Assembly: GCA_910583835.1 (NCBI GenBank)
Contig: CAJTYM010000002.1
Coordinates: forward strand, 75,493 to 139,492
Direction of reading: 5' to 3'
DNA from: an uncultured Lachnospiraceae bacterium
GTDB lineage: Bacteria; Bacillota; Clostridia; Lachnospirales; Lachnospiraceae
DNA: 64,000 nucleotides
Position 1 is the first letter of the stretch, and the number at the start of each line of letters is the position of its first letter. This document shows, one piece after another, positions 25,429 through 34,520 of the stretch. Position numbers and translations under genes: made by a program. The notes beneath the pieces are model-generated. The model was not told the origin of the DNA. It worked only from the letters and a program-made list of their open reading frames with translations, and did not search any database.

Positions 25429-26346
25429 CTAATGATGCCCTCTCCTATGATGTCCGCCTTGTTCCATATAACCATCCCCGGATGAATCCTGCTGATGAGC
25501 CTCTTGTCCATTCCCATTGCCTGTACTCTCCTGCTGCATTCCGTGTGATGCCCCATCATCCGTGCCGTCCTGCTGGCTCCCATGTGATGTCCCATCATCC
25601 GTGCCGTCCTGCTGGCTCCCATGCGATGTCCCATCATCCGAACTTTCTTGTTGTGCATGGTGGCAGCCCTGTCCCTGACCATGCTCGCTAATCATTCCAT
25701 GTATCTCTGACATGCTCATATGTCTGCATTCATCCAAAGTCACTGTGCTGTCATATTCAGACAACTGCAGATAGGCGTTATATTTTCCTACTGACATCCC
25801 ATTATCATGCGCCAGGTTAACCATTTCCACATCTGCATTGACGCTATGGCTGCTATGCTCAATATGCCCTGAACAATGGGCAACTCCTGCCTCTATCACC
25901 TTTTCCCGGCTGCTTTGTGCAGCGACTGTAAATACCAGTTCGTCTTCCATTTCCAGATACGGAGCCATCGCCTCGCTCTCCACAACCAAATCAATGGCTT
26001 CTGTATATTTCTTCCCTTGCAAAGACAATCCCTGCAGAATTTCTTCCCCCTCTGGGTTATATGCCACGGCAGATACCACCCGTTCAAAGCGGTTCAGCCC
26101 CAGTTCCATGGAGGGATTAATGTCAATGCTTACATAAGACACTGGTTCTTTCGCCCAACGATAACCTCCGATTCCAGCTACTAAAACCAACATCGCGCAG
26201 ACTGCTGCAAATGTCCTATAAAAAATGTGATTGGCAAACAAATTGTTCTTCTTTTGACAGCGCCCCGCAAGATATTTCTTTGTAGCCTCTTTCATCTGAG
26301 GGTCTGCTTTTATATTATCAAATGCATCATGTATGCTATTGCCCAC
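25429..26346 (-). CDS. RsgI-like anti-sigma factor with Gln/Asp repeats and His-rich tail
   Basis: About 305 aa. The N-terminal 40 residues (HDAFDNIKADPQMKEATKKY) resemble the cytoplasmic sigma-binding part of clostridial anti-sigma factors. One membrane helix follows (FAAVCAMLVLVAGIGGY), then the external RsgI-type domain (YVSIDINPSMELGLNRFERV). The C-terminal part has a 13-residue tandem repeat (DDGTSHGSQQDGT) and ends GGHHRRGHH. It probably holds the co-encoded ECF sigma at the membrane until an external cue is sensed; the His-rich tail suggests metal binding, by inference. GTG 26346 is preferred because GGAGG lies eight bases ahead; it overlaps the sigma gene. Confidence 0.8.
   Translation of the reverse strand: MGNSIHDAFDNIKADPQMKEATKKYLAGRCQKKNNLFANHIFYRTFAAVCAMLVLVAGIGGYRWAKEPVSYVSIDINPSMELGLNRFERVVSAVAYNPEGEEILQGLSLQGKKYTEAIDLVVESEAMAPYLEMEDELVFTVAAQSSREKVIEAGVAHCSGHIEHSSHSVNADVEMVNLAHDNGMSVGKYNAYLQLSEYDSTVTLDECRHMSMSEIHGMISEHGQGQGCHHAQQESSDDGTSHGSQQDGTDDGTSHGSQQDGTDDGASHGMQQESTGNGNGQEAHQQDSSGDGYMEQGGHHRRGHH
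25554..25631 (-). repeat. 39-bp in-frame tandem repeat in the RsgI-like gene
   Basis: Two adjacent units 25554-25592 and 25593-25631 differ at only one base, with partial units on both sides. They encode the repeated DDGTSHGSQQDGT stretch. The near identity suggests recent expansion by slippage. Confidence 0.85.
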
Positions 26347-26821
26347 TCCATTCACCTCCCAGCTTCTCTTTCAGCATTCCCCTTCCCCTAGAAAGCAGAG
26401 AATACACGGTATTCTCTGCTTTCCCTAAAATCTTTCCTATTTCCGCTGCTGTATATCCTTCATAATAGCTCAGATATATCACATCTTTATATTTTGCAGG
26501 AAGGGACAGCACTGCCTCCAGAACTTCCTGGTAATCTTCTGCGGCTTTCGCTTCTACATCTCCCAATGATTCCAAAGAGACAATATTCCTGCGAAAAAAA
26601 CTTTTCAGGTAATCCTTACAGGCATTGATTGCCACGCGCAAAATCCATGCCTTCTCGTGCTCACTGTCGCAAAAGGGCTGGTCATACATCATATATTTCA
26701 GGAATACATTCTGAAATACATCCTCTGTGTCTGCCTGGTTTTTCAGATGATAAAAGCAAATGCGCTGTACCATATCCGCATATTTTTCCACCGCATGGTT
26801 TACTTCTGTCTCACTGCGCAC
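26336..26821 (-). CDS. ECF-type RNA polymerase sigma factor
   Basis: A 161-aa sigma-70 family protein with region 2 (QADTEDVFQNVFLKYM, AWILRVAINACKDYLK) and region 4 (LPAKYKDVIYLSYYEGYTAAEIGKILG followed by the recognition helix TVYSLLSRGR), and no region 3: the ECF layout. The start is GTG 26821 with AGGAGGTGAG ahead. It lies 27 bases after the Cys/His-repeat gene and overlaps the RsgI-like anti-sigma gene. The operon order implies control of, and feedback on, the secreted-type repeat protein. Confidence 0.92.
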   Translation of the reverse strand: MRSETEVNHAVEKYADMVQRICFYHLKNQADTEDVFQNVFLKYMMYDQPFCDSEHEKAWILRVAINACKDYLKSFFRRNIVSLESLGDVEAKAAEDYQEVLEAVLSLPAKYKDVIYLSYYEGYTAAEIGKILGKAENTVYSLLSRGRGMLKEKLGGEWSGQ

Positions 26822-26848
26822 TTGCGCCTCACCTCCTCTTAATCACCA

Positions 26849-27568
26849 TTAATGATGACCTCCTCCATGATGTCCGCCGCCATGGTGTCCACCATAACCA
26901 GAGCTATTCCCATTGCCGGAATTCCCCTGGCTTCCGCTCCAATTCGGGCAGTCCTGCGGATGGTTCCCATCTGTGTGCCCGCAATATCCGTCCCAATTCG
27001 GGCAGTCCTGCGGATGGTTCCCATCTGTGTGCCCGCAGTTTCCGTCCCAATATGGGCAGTCTGCCGTATGATGCCCATCTGTGTGTCCACAGGCATATCC
27101 GCCAGTTCCAGCACTATAATTTGGGCAGTCCTGCGGATGGTTCCCATCTGTATGCCCGCAGTTTCCGTCCCAATATGGACAGTCTGCCGTATGATGCCCA
27201 TCTGTGTGTCCACAGGCATATCCGCCAGTATAATACGGACAATCCGGCGTATGGTTGCCGTCCGTATGCGGACAGATAGCTGCCTGATTTGCATTCACAT
27301 CCACTGTCGCTACAGTATCCATTGTTGTATCTGCAGCTGCTGTCCCCTGCACTTTGGAAACATCCTCCGGGACCTCCGTATTCTCTGCGGTTTTCGTATC
27401 GGCTGCCGCTTTCGCATCCTCTGTATCCAATTCCCTTGATACGGTAGGAATGACACTCTCCTCCACACCTTTACTATTCAGACGGATAAAATTCTCTGAC
27501 GGAATCACAATTGTCCCAAATGTCAATGACAGCGCTCCAATCATTCCGTACATAGCTGCTCTTCTCAT
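26849..27568 (-). CDS. Cys/His-repeat protein with six CxHTDGxHxxDCP units and poly-His tail
   Basis: A 239-aa protein that I cannot place in a family. The N-terminal hydrophobic stretch (AAMYGMIGALSLTFGTIVI) should act as signal peptide or anchor. A 70-residue Ala/Asp/Thr-rich linker follows, then six copies of C-x-H-T-D-G-x-H-x-x-D-C-P between residues 99 and 210, and a tail with three HH pairs (GGHHGGGHHGGGHH). The regularly spaced Cys, His and Asp look like soft-metal ligands; a metal-binding or redox-buffer role outside the membrane is inference. GGAGGAGAT precedes the ATG. It is the first gene of the ECF sigma operon and lies 89 bases after gltD. Confidence 0.75.
   Translation of the reverse strand: MRRAAMYGMIGALSLTFGTIVIPSENFIRLNSKGVEESVIPTVSRELDTEDAKAAADTKTAENTEVPEDVSKVQGTAAADTTMDTVATVDVNANQAAICPHTDGNHTPDCPYYTGGYACGHTDGHHTADCPYWDGNCGHTDGNHPQDCPNYSAGTGGYACGHTDGHHTADCPYWDGNCGHTDGNHPQDCPNWDGYCGHTDGNHPQDCPNWSGSQGNSGNGNSSGYGGHHGGGHHGGGHH
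26939..27274 (-). repeat. In-frame tandem repeats encoding the CxHTDG units
   Basis: Six imperfect units, mostly 54 bp, with two longer ones (60 and 69 bp). Units 2 and 4, and units 3 and 5, are nearly identical over long stretches, so a two-unit block of about 123 bp appears duplicated. This indicates growth by recombination between units. Confidence 0.85.
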
Positions 27569-27657
27569 ACTCTATCTCCTCCTTGCAATAAGATTTTTTC
27601 TGTTTCACTTATAATACGATTGAAAGGAAGAAATCCTTGCAGGAAAATATAAAAATT

Positions 27658-29148
27658 TTAAGCATTCAGATTTGTATAGCCCATCAAGCTCTCATCGACT
27701 TCCCGCGCGACTTCCCTGCCCTCGCGGATTGCCCACACGACAAGAGACTGCCCTCTGTGCATGTCTCCGGCGGTAAAGACATTTTTGACATTTGTCTCAT
27801 AATGCTCCGCTTCCGTCTTTACGTTCGTGCGTTCGTTCAGGGAAACGGCAAAGGCATCGGCGATATATTTTTCCGTGCCCAGAAAACCTGCTGCAATCAA
27901 GACCAGGTCCGCCTCCATCTTGCTCTCGCTGCCAGGCACTTCCGCCATCACCATGCGCCCGGTCTTTTCATCCTTTTTGCTCTCGAGCTTTACCGTCACC
28001 AGGCCGCAGAGTTTTCCATTCTTATCTTTGAGGAATTCTTTGACCGTGGTCTGGTAGATACGCGGGTCATGTCCAAACATGGCAATCGCTTCCTCCTGAC
28101 CATAGTCCGTCTTACAGACTTTCGGCCACTCCGGCCATGGATTGCTCTCGGCACGCGTATCCGGCGCTTTCGGCATCATCTCAAGCTGTGTTACGGAAGC
28201 CGCACCGTGACGGATGGATGTGCCCACACAGTCATTTCCGGTATCGCCGCCGCCGATGATGACTACCCGCTTACCCTTAGCCGAAATATATTTGTTATCT
28301 TTCAGCTCAGAGTCGAGCAGGCTTCTGGTCGTTGCCGACAAGAAATCCACGGCAAAATAAATGCCTTTGGCATCCCTGCCGGGAGCCTTGATGTCCCTGG
28401 GATTCTTTGCCCCACAGGCGAGGATAATCCGGTCGTACTCTTTCAAAAGTTTTGCCGCTTTGATATCTTTGCCTACGTTGACGCCAACGACAAACTCCAC
28501 GCCCTCCTCCTGCATAATCTTTACTTTGCGCTCAATTACCCATTTTTCCAGTTTCATGTTGGGGATGCCGTACATCAGCAGACCTCCCACACGGTCATCG
28601 CGCTCATATACGGTCACCTGGTGTCCGCGTTTGTTGAGCTGGTCCGCCGCTGCCAGCCCTGCAGGGCCGGAGCCAATAACCGCCACTTTCTTGCCGGTGC
28701 GCACTTTAGGCGGCCGTGCTTTCGCAAATCCCTGAGCATATGCATGTTCAATAATCCCAAATTCATTTTCCTTGACAGAGACGGCGTCCCCATAATTCCC
28801 ACAGGTACATGCCGCCTCACAGAGCGCCGGGCATACCCGGGCCGTGAACTCAGGGAAGTTATTGGTCTTTTTCAGGCGGTTGTAAGCCTGTTCCCAGTTC
28901 CCGGTATATACCAGGTCATTCCACTCCGGTACCAGATTGTGCAAAGGGCAGCCGGAAGTCATGCCCATAATCTCCATTCCCGACTGGCAGAAAGGAACCC
29001 CGCACGCCATGCAGCGCGCGCCCTGTTTCTGCTGTTCTTCCCTGGGCAGCGGGGTATGGAACTCATTAAAATTCTGGATGCGCTCTTTGGGCGCAATTGC
29101 TTCTGCCGTCTGTCTTTTATAATCCATAAATCCTGTTGGTTTTCCCAT
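27658..29148 (-). CDS. gltD: NADPH glutamate synthase small subunit
   Basis: A 496-aa protein. The N-terminal domain carries Cys clusters for two [4Fe-4S] centres (CMACGVPFCQSG, CPALCEAACTCG). The body has two nucleotide folds: VAVIGSGPAGLAAADQL for FAD and VVIIGGGDTGNDC for NADPH, and the end is FTAGDMHRGQSLVVWAIREG. It supplies electrons to the large subunit for conversion of 2-oxoglutarate and glutamine to two glutamates. It starts 18 bases after gltB, so they form one operon. Confidence 0.97.
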   Translation of the reverse strand: MGKPTGFMDYKRQTAEAIAPKERIQNFNEFHTPLPREEQQKQGARCMACGVPFCQSGMEIMGMTSGCPLHNLVPEWNDLVYTGNWEQAYNRLKKTNNFPEFTARVCPALCEAACTCGNYGDAVSVKENEFGIIEHAYAQGFAKARPPKVRTGKKVAVIGSGPAGLAAADQLNKRGHQVTVYERDDRVGGLLMYGIPNMKLEKWVIERKVKIMQEEGVEFVVGVNVGKDIKAAKLLKEYDRIILACGAKNPRDIKAPGRDAKGIYFAVDFLSATTRSLLDSELKDNKYISAKGKRVVIIGGGDTGNDCVGTSIRHGAASVTQLEMMPKAPDTRAESNPWPEWPKVCKTDYGQEEAIAMFGHDPRIYQTTVKEFLKDKNGKLCGLVTVKLESKKDEKTGRMVMAEVPGSESKMEADLVLIAAGFLGTEKYIADAFAVSLNERTNVKTEAEHYETNVKNVFTAGDMHRGQSLVVWAIREGREVAREVDESLMGYTNLNA

Positions 29149-29166
29149 GTTAAAATTCCCTCCTTG

Positions 29167-32100
29167 TCAATTCATTCCTGTGATGCCATAAAAAGCTTCA
29201 ATCTGCGCCTGTTCCGAACTCAAGCCCTTTTCTTCCATCTGTACAATCGCCATCATCATGCGGTTGTAATCGTAAGGCACAATCTTCTTGAATTTCGGCA
29301 AATAATTGCTGAAATCATCAAGAACTTCCTTCCCTTTCTGGGAGTTAGTCAATGATACGTGTTCCTTTATCATCTCCTTGAGTTCCATAACATCATATTT
29401 GGAGGTAATTTCCTGGGAAAATACCATTTCCTTATTAATTCTGGTGTACAGATCATTATCCTCATCCAGCACATATACAATGCCGCCGCTCATGCCCGCT
29501 GCAAAGTTTTTGCCAGTTTTTCCAAGGACTACGACCCTGCCGCCCGTCATATACTCACAGCCATGGTCGCCAACGCCCTCAACCACTGCATTCGCACCGG
29601 AATTGCGGACACAGAAACGCTCCCCGGCCACTCCGTTGATAAACGCCTTTCCGCTGGTAGCGCCATAGAGGGCTACATTTCCGATAATAATATTTTCATC
29701 CTGCCGAAAACGCACGCCGGTTGGCGGATAAACCACCAGCTTGCCGCCGGACAGTCCTTTGCCAAAATAATCATTGCTGTCGCCTACAAGTTCCAAAGTC
29801 AGCCCTTTCGGGATAAATGCGCCAAAACTCTGACCTCCCGCTCCCGTACATTTAATCAGAAACGTATCTTCTGCCAGGGTGTCCGCATAACGCCTGGTAA
29901 TCTCAGAGCCGAAAATCGTGCCAAAAGAACGGTCGGTATTGGTCACCTCCACGTCCAGGCTGCGCCTCTGCTCGCTCTCCAACGCCGTTTTCAGCTGTTT
30001 GAGGAGAATCTTTTCATCCTTTGTCTTTTCCAGTTCAAAGTCATAAACCTGTTTGGGGTCAAAGATTACTTTCGCTTTAGGCCCGGCAAACGGATTGTTG
30101 AGGATTCCCGACAAATCCAATTCCTTTTCCCGCTCGCTCAGGTCCTCCCGGACTTTCAGCAAATCGCTGCGCCCCACCAGTTCATCCACGGTGCGAATGC
30201 CCAGCTTTGCCATATATTCCCGCAGTTCTTCTGCAATAAAGCGCATGAAATTGATGACATATTCCGGCTTGCCTGCAAATCGTTTCCGCAGTTGTGGATT
30301 CTGCGTGGCAATACCTGCCGGACAAGTATCCAGGTTGCAGACACGCATCATCACACAGCCCATCGTCACCAGCGGCGCCGTGGCAAAGCCAAATTCTTCC
30401 GCTCCCAGCATAGCGGCAACTGCCACATCGCGCCCAGTCATCAGTTTGCCGTCCGTCTCAATGCGCACTTTATTGCGCAACCCATTCAAAATCAAGGTCT
30501 GATGCGTTTCTGAAAGCCCCAGTTCCCAGGGAAGCCCGGCGTTGTGGATAGAACTTGCGGGCGCAGCCCCAGTTCCACCGTCATAACCGGAAATCAGCAC
30601 CACCTGCGCTCCTGCCTTTGCCACGCCGGCAGCCACAGTCCCCACGCCTGCCTCCGATACCAGTTTTACAGTGATTCTCGCCTGCCTGTTGGAATTTTTC
30701 AAATCATAAATCAGCTGTTCCAAATCTTCGATGGAATAAATGTCATGGTGCGGCGGCGGTGAAATCAACGACACGCCCGGCGTGGAAAGCCTTGTCTTGG
30801 CAATCCATGGATAAACTTTCTGCCCTGGCAGATGCCCGCCCTCTCCCGGCTTCGCACCCTGCGCCATCTTAATCTGGATTTCTTTGGCGCTTACCAGATA
30901 TTGGCTGGTAACGCCGAACCGCCCCGACGCCACCTGTTTGATTGCCGAACAGCGGTTGATGCCGTCCCTGCCGGTCACGAGACGCTCCGGGCTCTCACCG
31001 CCCTCCCCGCTGTTTGATTTCCCATGAAGGCGGTTCATGGCAATCGCCAAGGTTTCGTGCGCTTCCTGGGAAATTGAGCCGTACGACATGGCGCCGGTCT
31101 TAAAACGCGTCACAATCGAATCCACGCTCTCCACTTCCTCAATCGGCACGCCTTTCTTGGGAAACTTAAACGTCATCATCCCCCGGATATTGGCGTCTTT
31201 TTCCTGCTTATCCGCCGCCTGGGTATACTGCTTGAATAGCTGGTAATCGCCACGCTTCGTGGATTCCTGCAGCAGATGGATAGTCAGCGGATTGTAGAGG
31301 TGGCTGTCAGCGCCGCTCCTCATCTTATGGCGTCCGCGGCTCTCCAAGGTCAGATCCGTCTCCAATCCCAGCGGGTCGTAAGCGCTGGAATGCAGTGCAT
31401 CCACATCCTCCTCGATATCTTTTATGGTAATTCCGCCGATACGGCTTACAGTATCGGTAAAATAATTGTTTATCACCTCAGCGCTGATGCCAATTGCCTC
31501 AAAAATTTTCGCGCCCTGATAAGACTGAATCGTAGAAATCCCCATCTTCGCCGCAATCTTGACAATGCCGTGCAAAATGGCATCGTTATAGTCTGCCACC
31601 GCTGCATAGTAATCTTTATCCAACATATGCTCGTCAATCAGCTGTTTTACAGTATCTTGCGCCAGATAGGGATTGATGGCACATGCGCCGTAACCGAGCA
31701 GAGTCGCAAAATGATGGACCTCCCTGGGCTCCCCGGATTCCAGAATCATCGCCAAAGCCGTCCGCTTCTTGGTCTTAATCAGATACTGTTGCAATGCAGA
31801 CACGGCAAGCAGCGAGGGAATGGGCACATGGTTCTCGTCCACGCTGCGGTCAGAAAGGATTAAAATGTTTGCCCCATCGCGGTATGCACGGTCAGCCTCC
31901 ACAAACAGGCGGTCAATCGCTTTCTCCAGGCTGGTATTTTTATAATAGGTGATGGGAATTTCCACCACATGGAATCCATCTACTTTCATGGCTTTGATTT
32001 TCATTAAGTCCGTATTCGTAAGGATGGGGTTATTCACCTTCAGCACCTGGCAGTTCATGGGCTTTTCCTCCAAAAGGTTGCCGTCCTCCCCGATATAGAC

Positions 32101-33711
32101 CGTGGTGCTGGTAACAACCTCCTCACGGATAGAATCGATTGGCGGGTTCGTCACCTGGGCAAATTTCTGCTTAAAATAATTGAATAGCGGCTGATGGTCG
32201 CCCGCCAACGCTGCCAACGGCGTATCAATGCCCATCGCTGCCGTGGCTTCCCCGCCGTTCTTTGCCATCGGCAGAATGGCTTCTTTCAGCGATTCGTAAG
32301 TATAGCCAAACGTCTTTTGCAGCCTCTGGCGTTCCTCCTTTGTATATTCCTGCACGCGTTGGTTGGGGATTTTCAAATCCGCAAGGTTTATCAGATTGCG
32401 GTCAAGCCACTCGCCATACGGCTGTCTGCCCGCATATTTTTCTTTCAGCTCATCATCATCGATGACCCTGCCCTGCACGGTGTCCACCAGAAGCATTTTC
32501 CCCGGGCGCAGGCGTTCTTTCACCACAACCTTCGTGGGTTCAATCTCCAGGACGCCCACCTCAGAAGACAGAATCAGATAATCGTCATCCGTAATATAGT
32601 AACGTGAAGGGCGCAGCCCATTGCGGTCGAGGACTGCCCCTAAAATATCGCCATCGCTGAACAAAATGGATGCCGGACCGTCCCAGGGCTCCATCATCGT
32701 GGCATAATACTGGTAGAAATCCTTCTTCTTCTGGCTCATCAAATCATTGTTCGCCCACGGCTCCGGGATGGTAATCATCACCGCCAGCGGCAGGTCCATG
32801 CCGCTCATCACCAGAAACTCCAGCGTATTGTCAAGCCGCGCAGAGTCGGAACCTTCTGCATTCACCACTGGCAGCACTTTCTGCAGTTCCCCGCGCAGAT
32901 GCTCGGATTCCATAGTTTCCTCCCGCGCCAGCATCTTATCTGCATTTCCACGGATGGTATTGATTTCTCCATTATGCACAATGAAGCGGTTGGGATGCGC
33001 ACGCTCCCAGCTGGGGTTGGTGTTCGTAGAAAACCTGGAATGTACGGTGGCAATCGCCGACTCGTAATCTCTGTCCTGCAAGTCCGCAAAAAACTGGCGA
33101 AGCTGCTCTACCAAAAACATTCCCTTGTATACAATCGTCCTGCTGGAAAGCGATACTACATAAGTATCATCGTTGGACTGCTCAAACACACGGCGCGCCA
33201 CATACAGCTTGCGGTCAAAATCCAGTCCCTTAGCCACATTTTTCGGACGCTTGACAAAGCCTTGCATGATGTAAGGCATACAGTCAACGGCTTTCTGACC
33301 TAATTTGTCCGGCGCAATCGGCACCTGCCGCCAGCCGAGGAATTCCATACCCTCTTTCCTTACAATAACCTCAAACATCTTCTTCGCCTGGTTACGTTTC
33401 AGCTCATCCTGGGAAAAGAAGAACATGCCGATTCCATAATCCCTCTCCTCTCCCAAATTAATCCCTATTTGCTGCGCTGCCTTTTTAAAGAATTTATGGG
33501 AAATCTGCAGAAGGATGCCCACGCCATCTCCGGTCTTACCCTCAGCATCCTTTCCTGCCCTATGTTTCAGATTCTCTACAATCTTCAAAGCATTTTCCAC
33601 TGTCTCATGCGTCTTGATACCCTTGATATTCACAACCGCCCCGATTCCACAGTTGTCATGCTCAAACCTGGGGTCATACATCCCCATTGCCGTCCGTTTT
33701 GTCTCCTGCAT
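29167..33711 (-). CDS. gltB: Glutamate synthase large subunit
   Basis: A 1514-aa glutamate synthase alpha subunit of normal length. A 20-residue propeptide precedes the catalytic Cys21 of the class II glutaminase (HDNCGIGAVVNIKG). Then come the central domain, the FMN/2-oxoglutarate domain (GEGGESPERLVTGRDG, EAGVGTVAAGVAKAGA), the [3Fe-4S] ligands CVMMRVCNLDTC, and the C-terminal beta-helix (GAGGQSFGAFIPKG). Main ammonium assimilation enzyme together with glutamine synthetase. GGGAGG precedes the ATG. The 450-base leader contains a triplicated 42-bp unit. Confidence 0.97.
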   Translation of the reverse strand: MQETKRTAMGMYDPRFEHDNCGIGAVVNIKGIKTHETVENALKIVENLKHRAGKDAEGKTGDGVGILLQISHKFFKKAAQQIGINLGEERDYGIGMFFFSQDELKRNQAKKMFEVIVRKEGMEFLGWRQVPIAPDKLGQKAVDCMPYIMQGFVKRPKNVAKGLDFDRKLYVARRVFEQSNDDTYVVSLSSRTIVYKGMFLVEQLRQFFADLQDRDYESAIATVHSRFSTNTNPSWERAHPNRFIVHNGEINTIRGNADKMLAREETMESEHLRGELQKVLPVVNAEGSDSARLDNTLEFLVMSGMDLPLAVMITIPEPWANNDLMSQKKKDFYQYYATMMEPWDGPASILFSDGDILGAVLDRNGLRPSRYYITDDDYLILSSEVGVLEIEPTKVVVKERLRPGKMLLVDTVQGRVIDDDELKEKYAGRQPYGEWLDRNLINLADLKIPNQRVQEYTKEERQRLQKTFGYTYESLKEAILPMAKNGGEATAAMGIDTPLAALAGDHQPLFNYFKQKFAQVTNPPIDSIREEVVTSTTVYIGEDGNLLEEKPMNCQVLKVNNPILTNTDLMKIKAMKVDGFHVVEIPITYYKNTSLEKAIDRLFVEADRAYRDGANILILSDRSVDENHVPIPSLLAVSALQQYLIKTKKRTALAMILESGEPREVHHFATLLGYGACAINPYLAQDTVKQLIDEHMLDKDYYAAVADYNDAILHGIVKIAAKMGISTIQSYQGAKIFEAIGISAEVINNYFTDTVSRIGGITIKDIEEDVDALHSSAYDPLGLETDLTLESRGRHKMRSGADSHLYNPLTIHLLQESTKRGDYQLFKQYTQAADKQEKDANIRGMMTFKFPKKGVPIEEVESVDSIVTRFKTGAMSYGSISQEAHETLAIAMNRLHGKSNSGEGGESPERLVTGRDGINRCSAIKQVASGRFGVTSQYLVSAKEIQIKMAQGAKPGEGGHLPGQKVYPWIAKTRLSTPGVSLISPPPHHDIYSIEDLEQLIYDLKNSNRQARITVKLVSEAGVGTVAAGVAKAGAQVVLISGYDGGTGAAPASSIHNAGLPWELGLSETHQTLILNGLRNKVRIETDGKLMTGRDVAVAAMLGAEEFGFATAPLVTMGCVMMRVCNLDTCPAGIATQNPQLRKRFAGKPEYVINFMRFIAEELREYMAKLGIRTVDELVGRSDLLKVREDLSEREKELDLSGILNNPFAGPKAKVIFDPKQVYDFELEKTKDEKILLKQLKTALESEQRRSLDVEVTNTDRSFGTIFGSEITRRYADTLAEDTFLIKCTGAGGQSFGAFIPKGLTLELVGDSNDYFGKGLSGGKLVVYPPTGVRFRQDENIIIGNVALYGATSGKAFINGVAGERFCVRNSGANAVVEGVGDHGCEYMTGGRVVVLGKTGKNFAAGMSGGIVYVLDEDNDLYTRINKEMVFSQEITSKYDVMELKEMIKEHVSLTNSQKGKEVLDDFSNYLPKFKKIVPYDYNRMMMAIVQMEEKGLSSEQAQIEAFYGITGMN

Positions 33712-33724
33712 CTTCTCATCCTCC

Positions 33725-33843
33725 CTGCTATATTTCTGATGGCAAAACCTTCATCTGCTAATCATGCTGCTATATTCCTGATGGCAAACTCCTCATCTGT
33801 TAATCACGCTGATTTCTACTGGCAAAATCTTCGCCTTTATGCC
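33725..33843 (-). repeat. Three 42-bp direct repeats in the gltB leader
   Basis: Units 33725-33766 and 33767-33808 match at most of 42 positions; a third, shortened and more diverged, follows to about 33843. Each unit has the same reading on the minus strand: a short [D/G]E-x-F-A-[I/S]-R-N peptide pattern, upstream copies ending in stop codons, and the last copy running toward the gltB start. The rest of the 33712-34160 gap is AT-rich, with no clear promoter or known riboswitch that I can identify. Confidence 0.65.
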
Positions 33844-34160
33844 AACCGGAGTCTGTCGCCATTGCTTTGCCGCGGTAAAGTGTTGCTCTGAAAAATACTA
33901 TACACCTTTTTCCCTTGCTTGTAAACCGTTTTTTTCTTATAATTTTCTGATAATATAAATATTTCGGATTATGTTCATTTATTGTCTGAAAATACCTTTT
34001 ATTTTCATGGGTATTCTGCAAAATAACATACAATTTCCGTTTGGATTTTCCAAAAAAATTTTTGATTGATGGTGTTTCCCAAGAGTTTTTTAAGAATTTT
34101 ATAGAATTGTGTGAGAATTTTCATCGAATATTGGTATTATAGAGTGATAAAATAAATAGA

Positions 34161-34520
34161 TTAGAATTCTTTGAAACTATCTTCAAAGATGCCATTACCA
34201 TACTTCTTATACAATTTTGCCGCCAACTCATAACAGTAATTATCATCTCTTTGCGAAATTACTAAAACATTCATTATCATTTCATCAACAACCAAAGTGT
34301 ACACAACTCTTATCCCAATTCCGCGATATTTTATCTTAAAGAATCCAGTTAAATTATTTCCATTTTTATTCCCCAGCGGCTTTCCATATCCATTAGGGCT
34401 CGGCAAAGGAGCTTTGGATACTTTTACAATACCTGCTAAAACCTGCTTCCGTACATCCCCTTCAATTTTGCTATAATCCTTCTTTGCTTCGTCCGTAATC
34501 CGTATCTTCCATGCCATCAT
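34161..34520 (-). CDS. RelE/ParE-type toxin
   Basis: A 119-aa basic protein with a RelE-superfamily look: the start WKIRITDEAKKDYSKIEGDVRKQVLAGI, then NLTGFFKIKYRGIGIRVVYTLV and VLVISQRDDNYCYELAAK. Such toxins usually cleave mRNA on the ribosome, or act on gyrase in the ParE branch. The start overlaps the stop of the antitoxin gene as ATGA, the normal toxin-antitoxin arrangement. The residues needed for RNA cleavage cannot be confirmed by eye. Confidence 0.85.
   Translation of the reverse strand: MMAWKIRITDEAKKDYSKIEGDVRKQVLAGIVKVSKAPLPSPNGYGKPLGNKNGNNLTGFFKIKYRGIGIRVVYTLVVDEMIMNVLVISQRDDNYCYELAAKLYKKYGNGIFEDSFKEF

Noticed and set aside
26939..27274. CRISPR-like regularly spaced repeats
   Set aside because: Units are in frame, adjacent without unique spacers, and encode a conserved amino-acid motif; no cas genes are present.
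27637..29355. Long plus-strand open frame opposite gltD
   Set aside because: It is antisense to the clearly conserved gltD, has no ribosome binding site, and its translation is low-quality His/Arg/Phe-rich sequence typical of shadow frames.
29359..30513. Plus-strand open frame of 384 codons opposite gltB
   Set aside because: Antisense to essential conserved gltB domains with no independent support.
33800..34033. 77-codon minus-strand frame in the gltB leader
   Set aside because: The sequence is not protein-like over most of its length and has no ribosome binding site at its start; only its last 20 codons overlap the repeat array described separately.
33712..34160. Glutamine or other known riboswitch in the gltB leader
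   Set aside because: I looked for the conserved cores of glutamine, T-box and similar leaders and found none.
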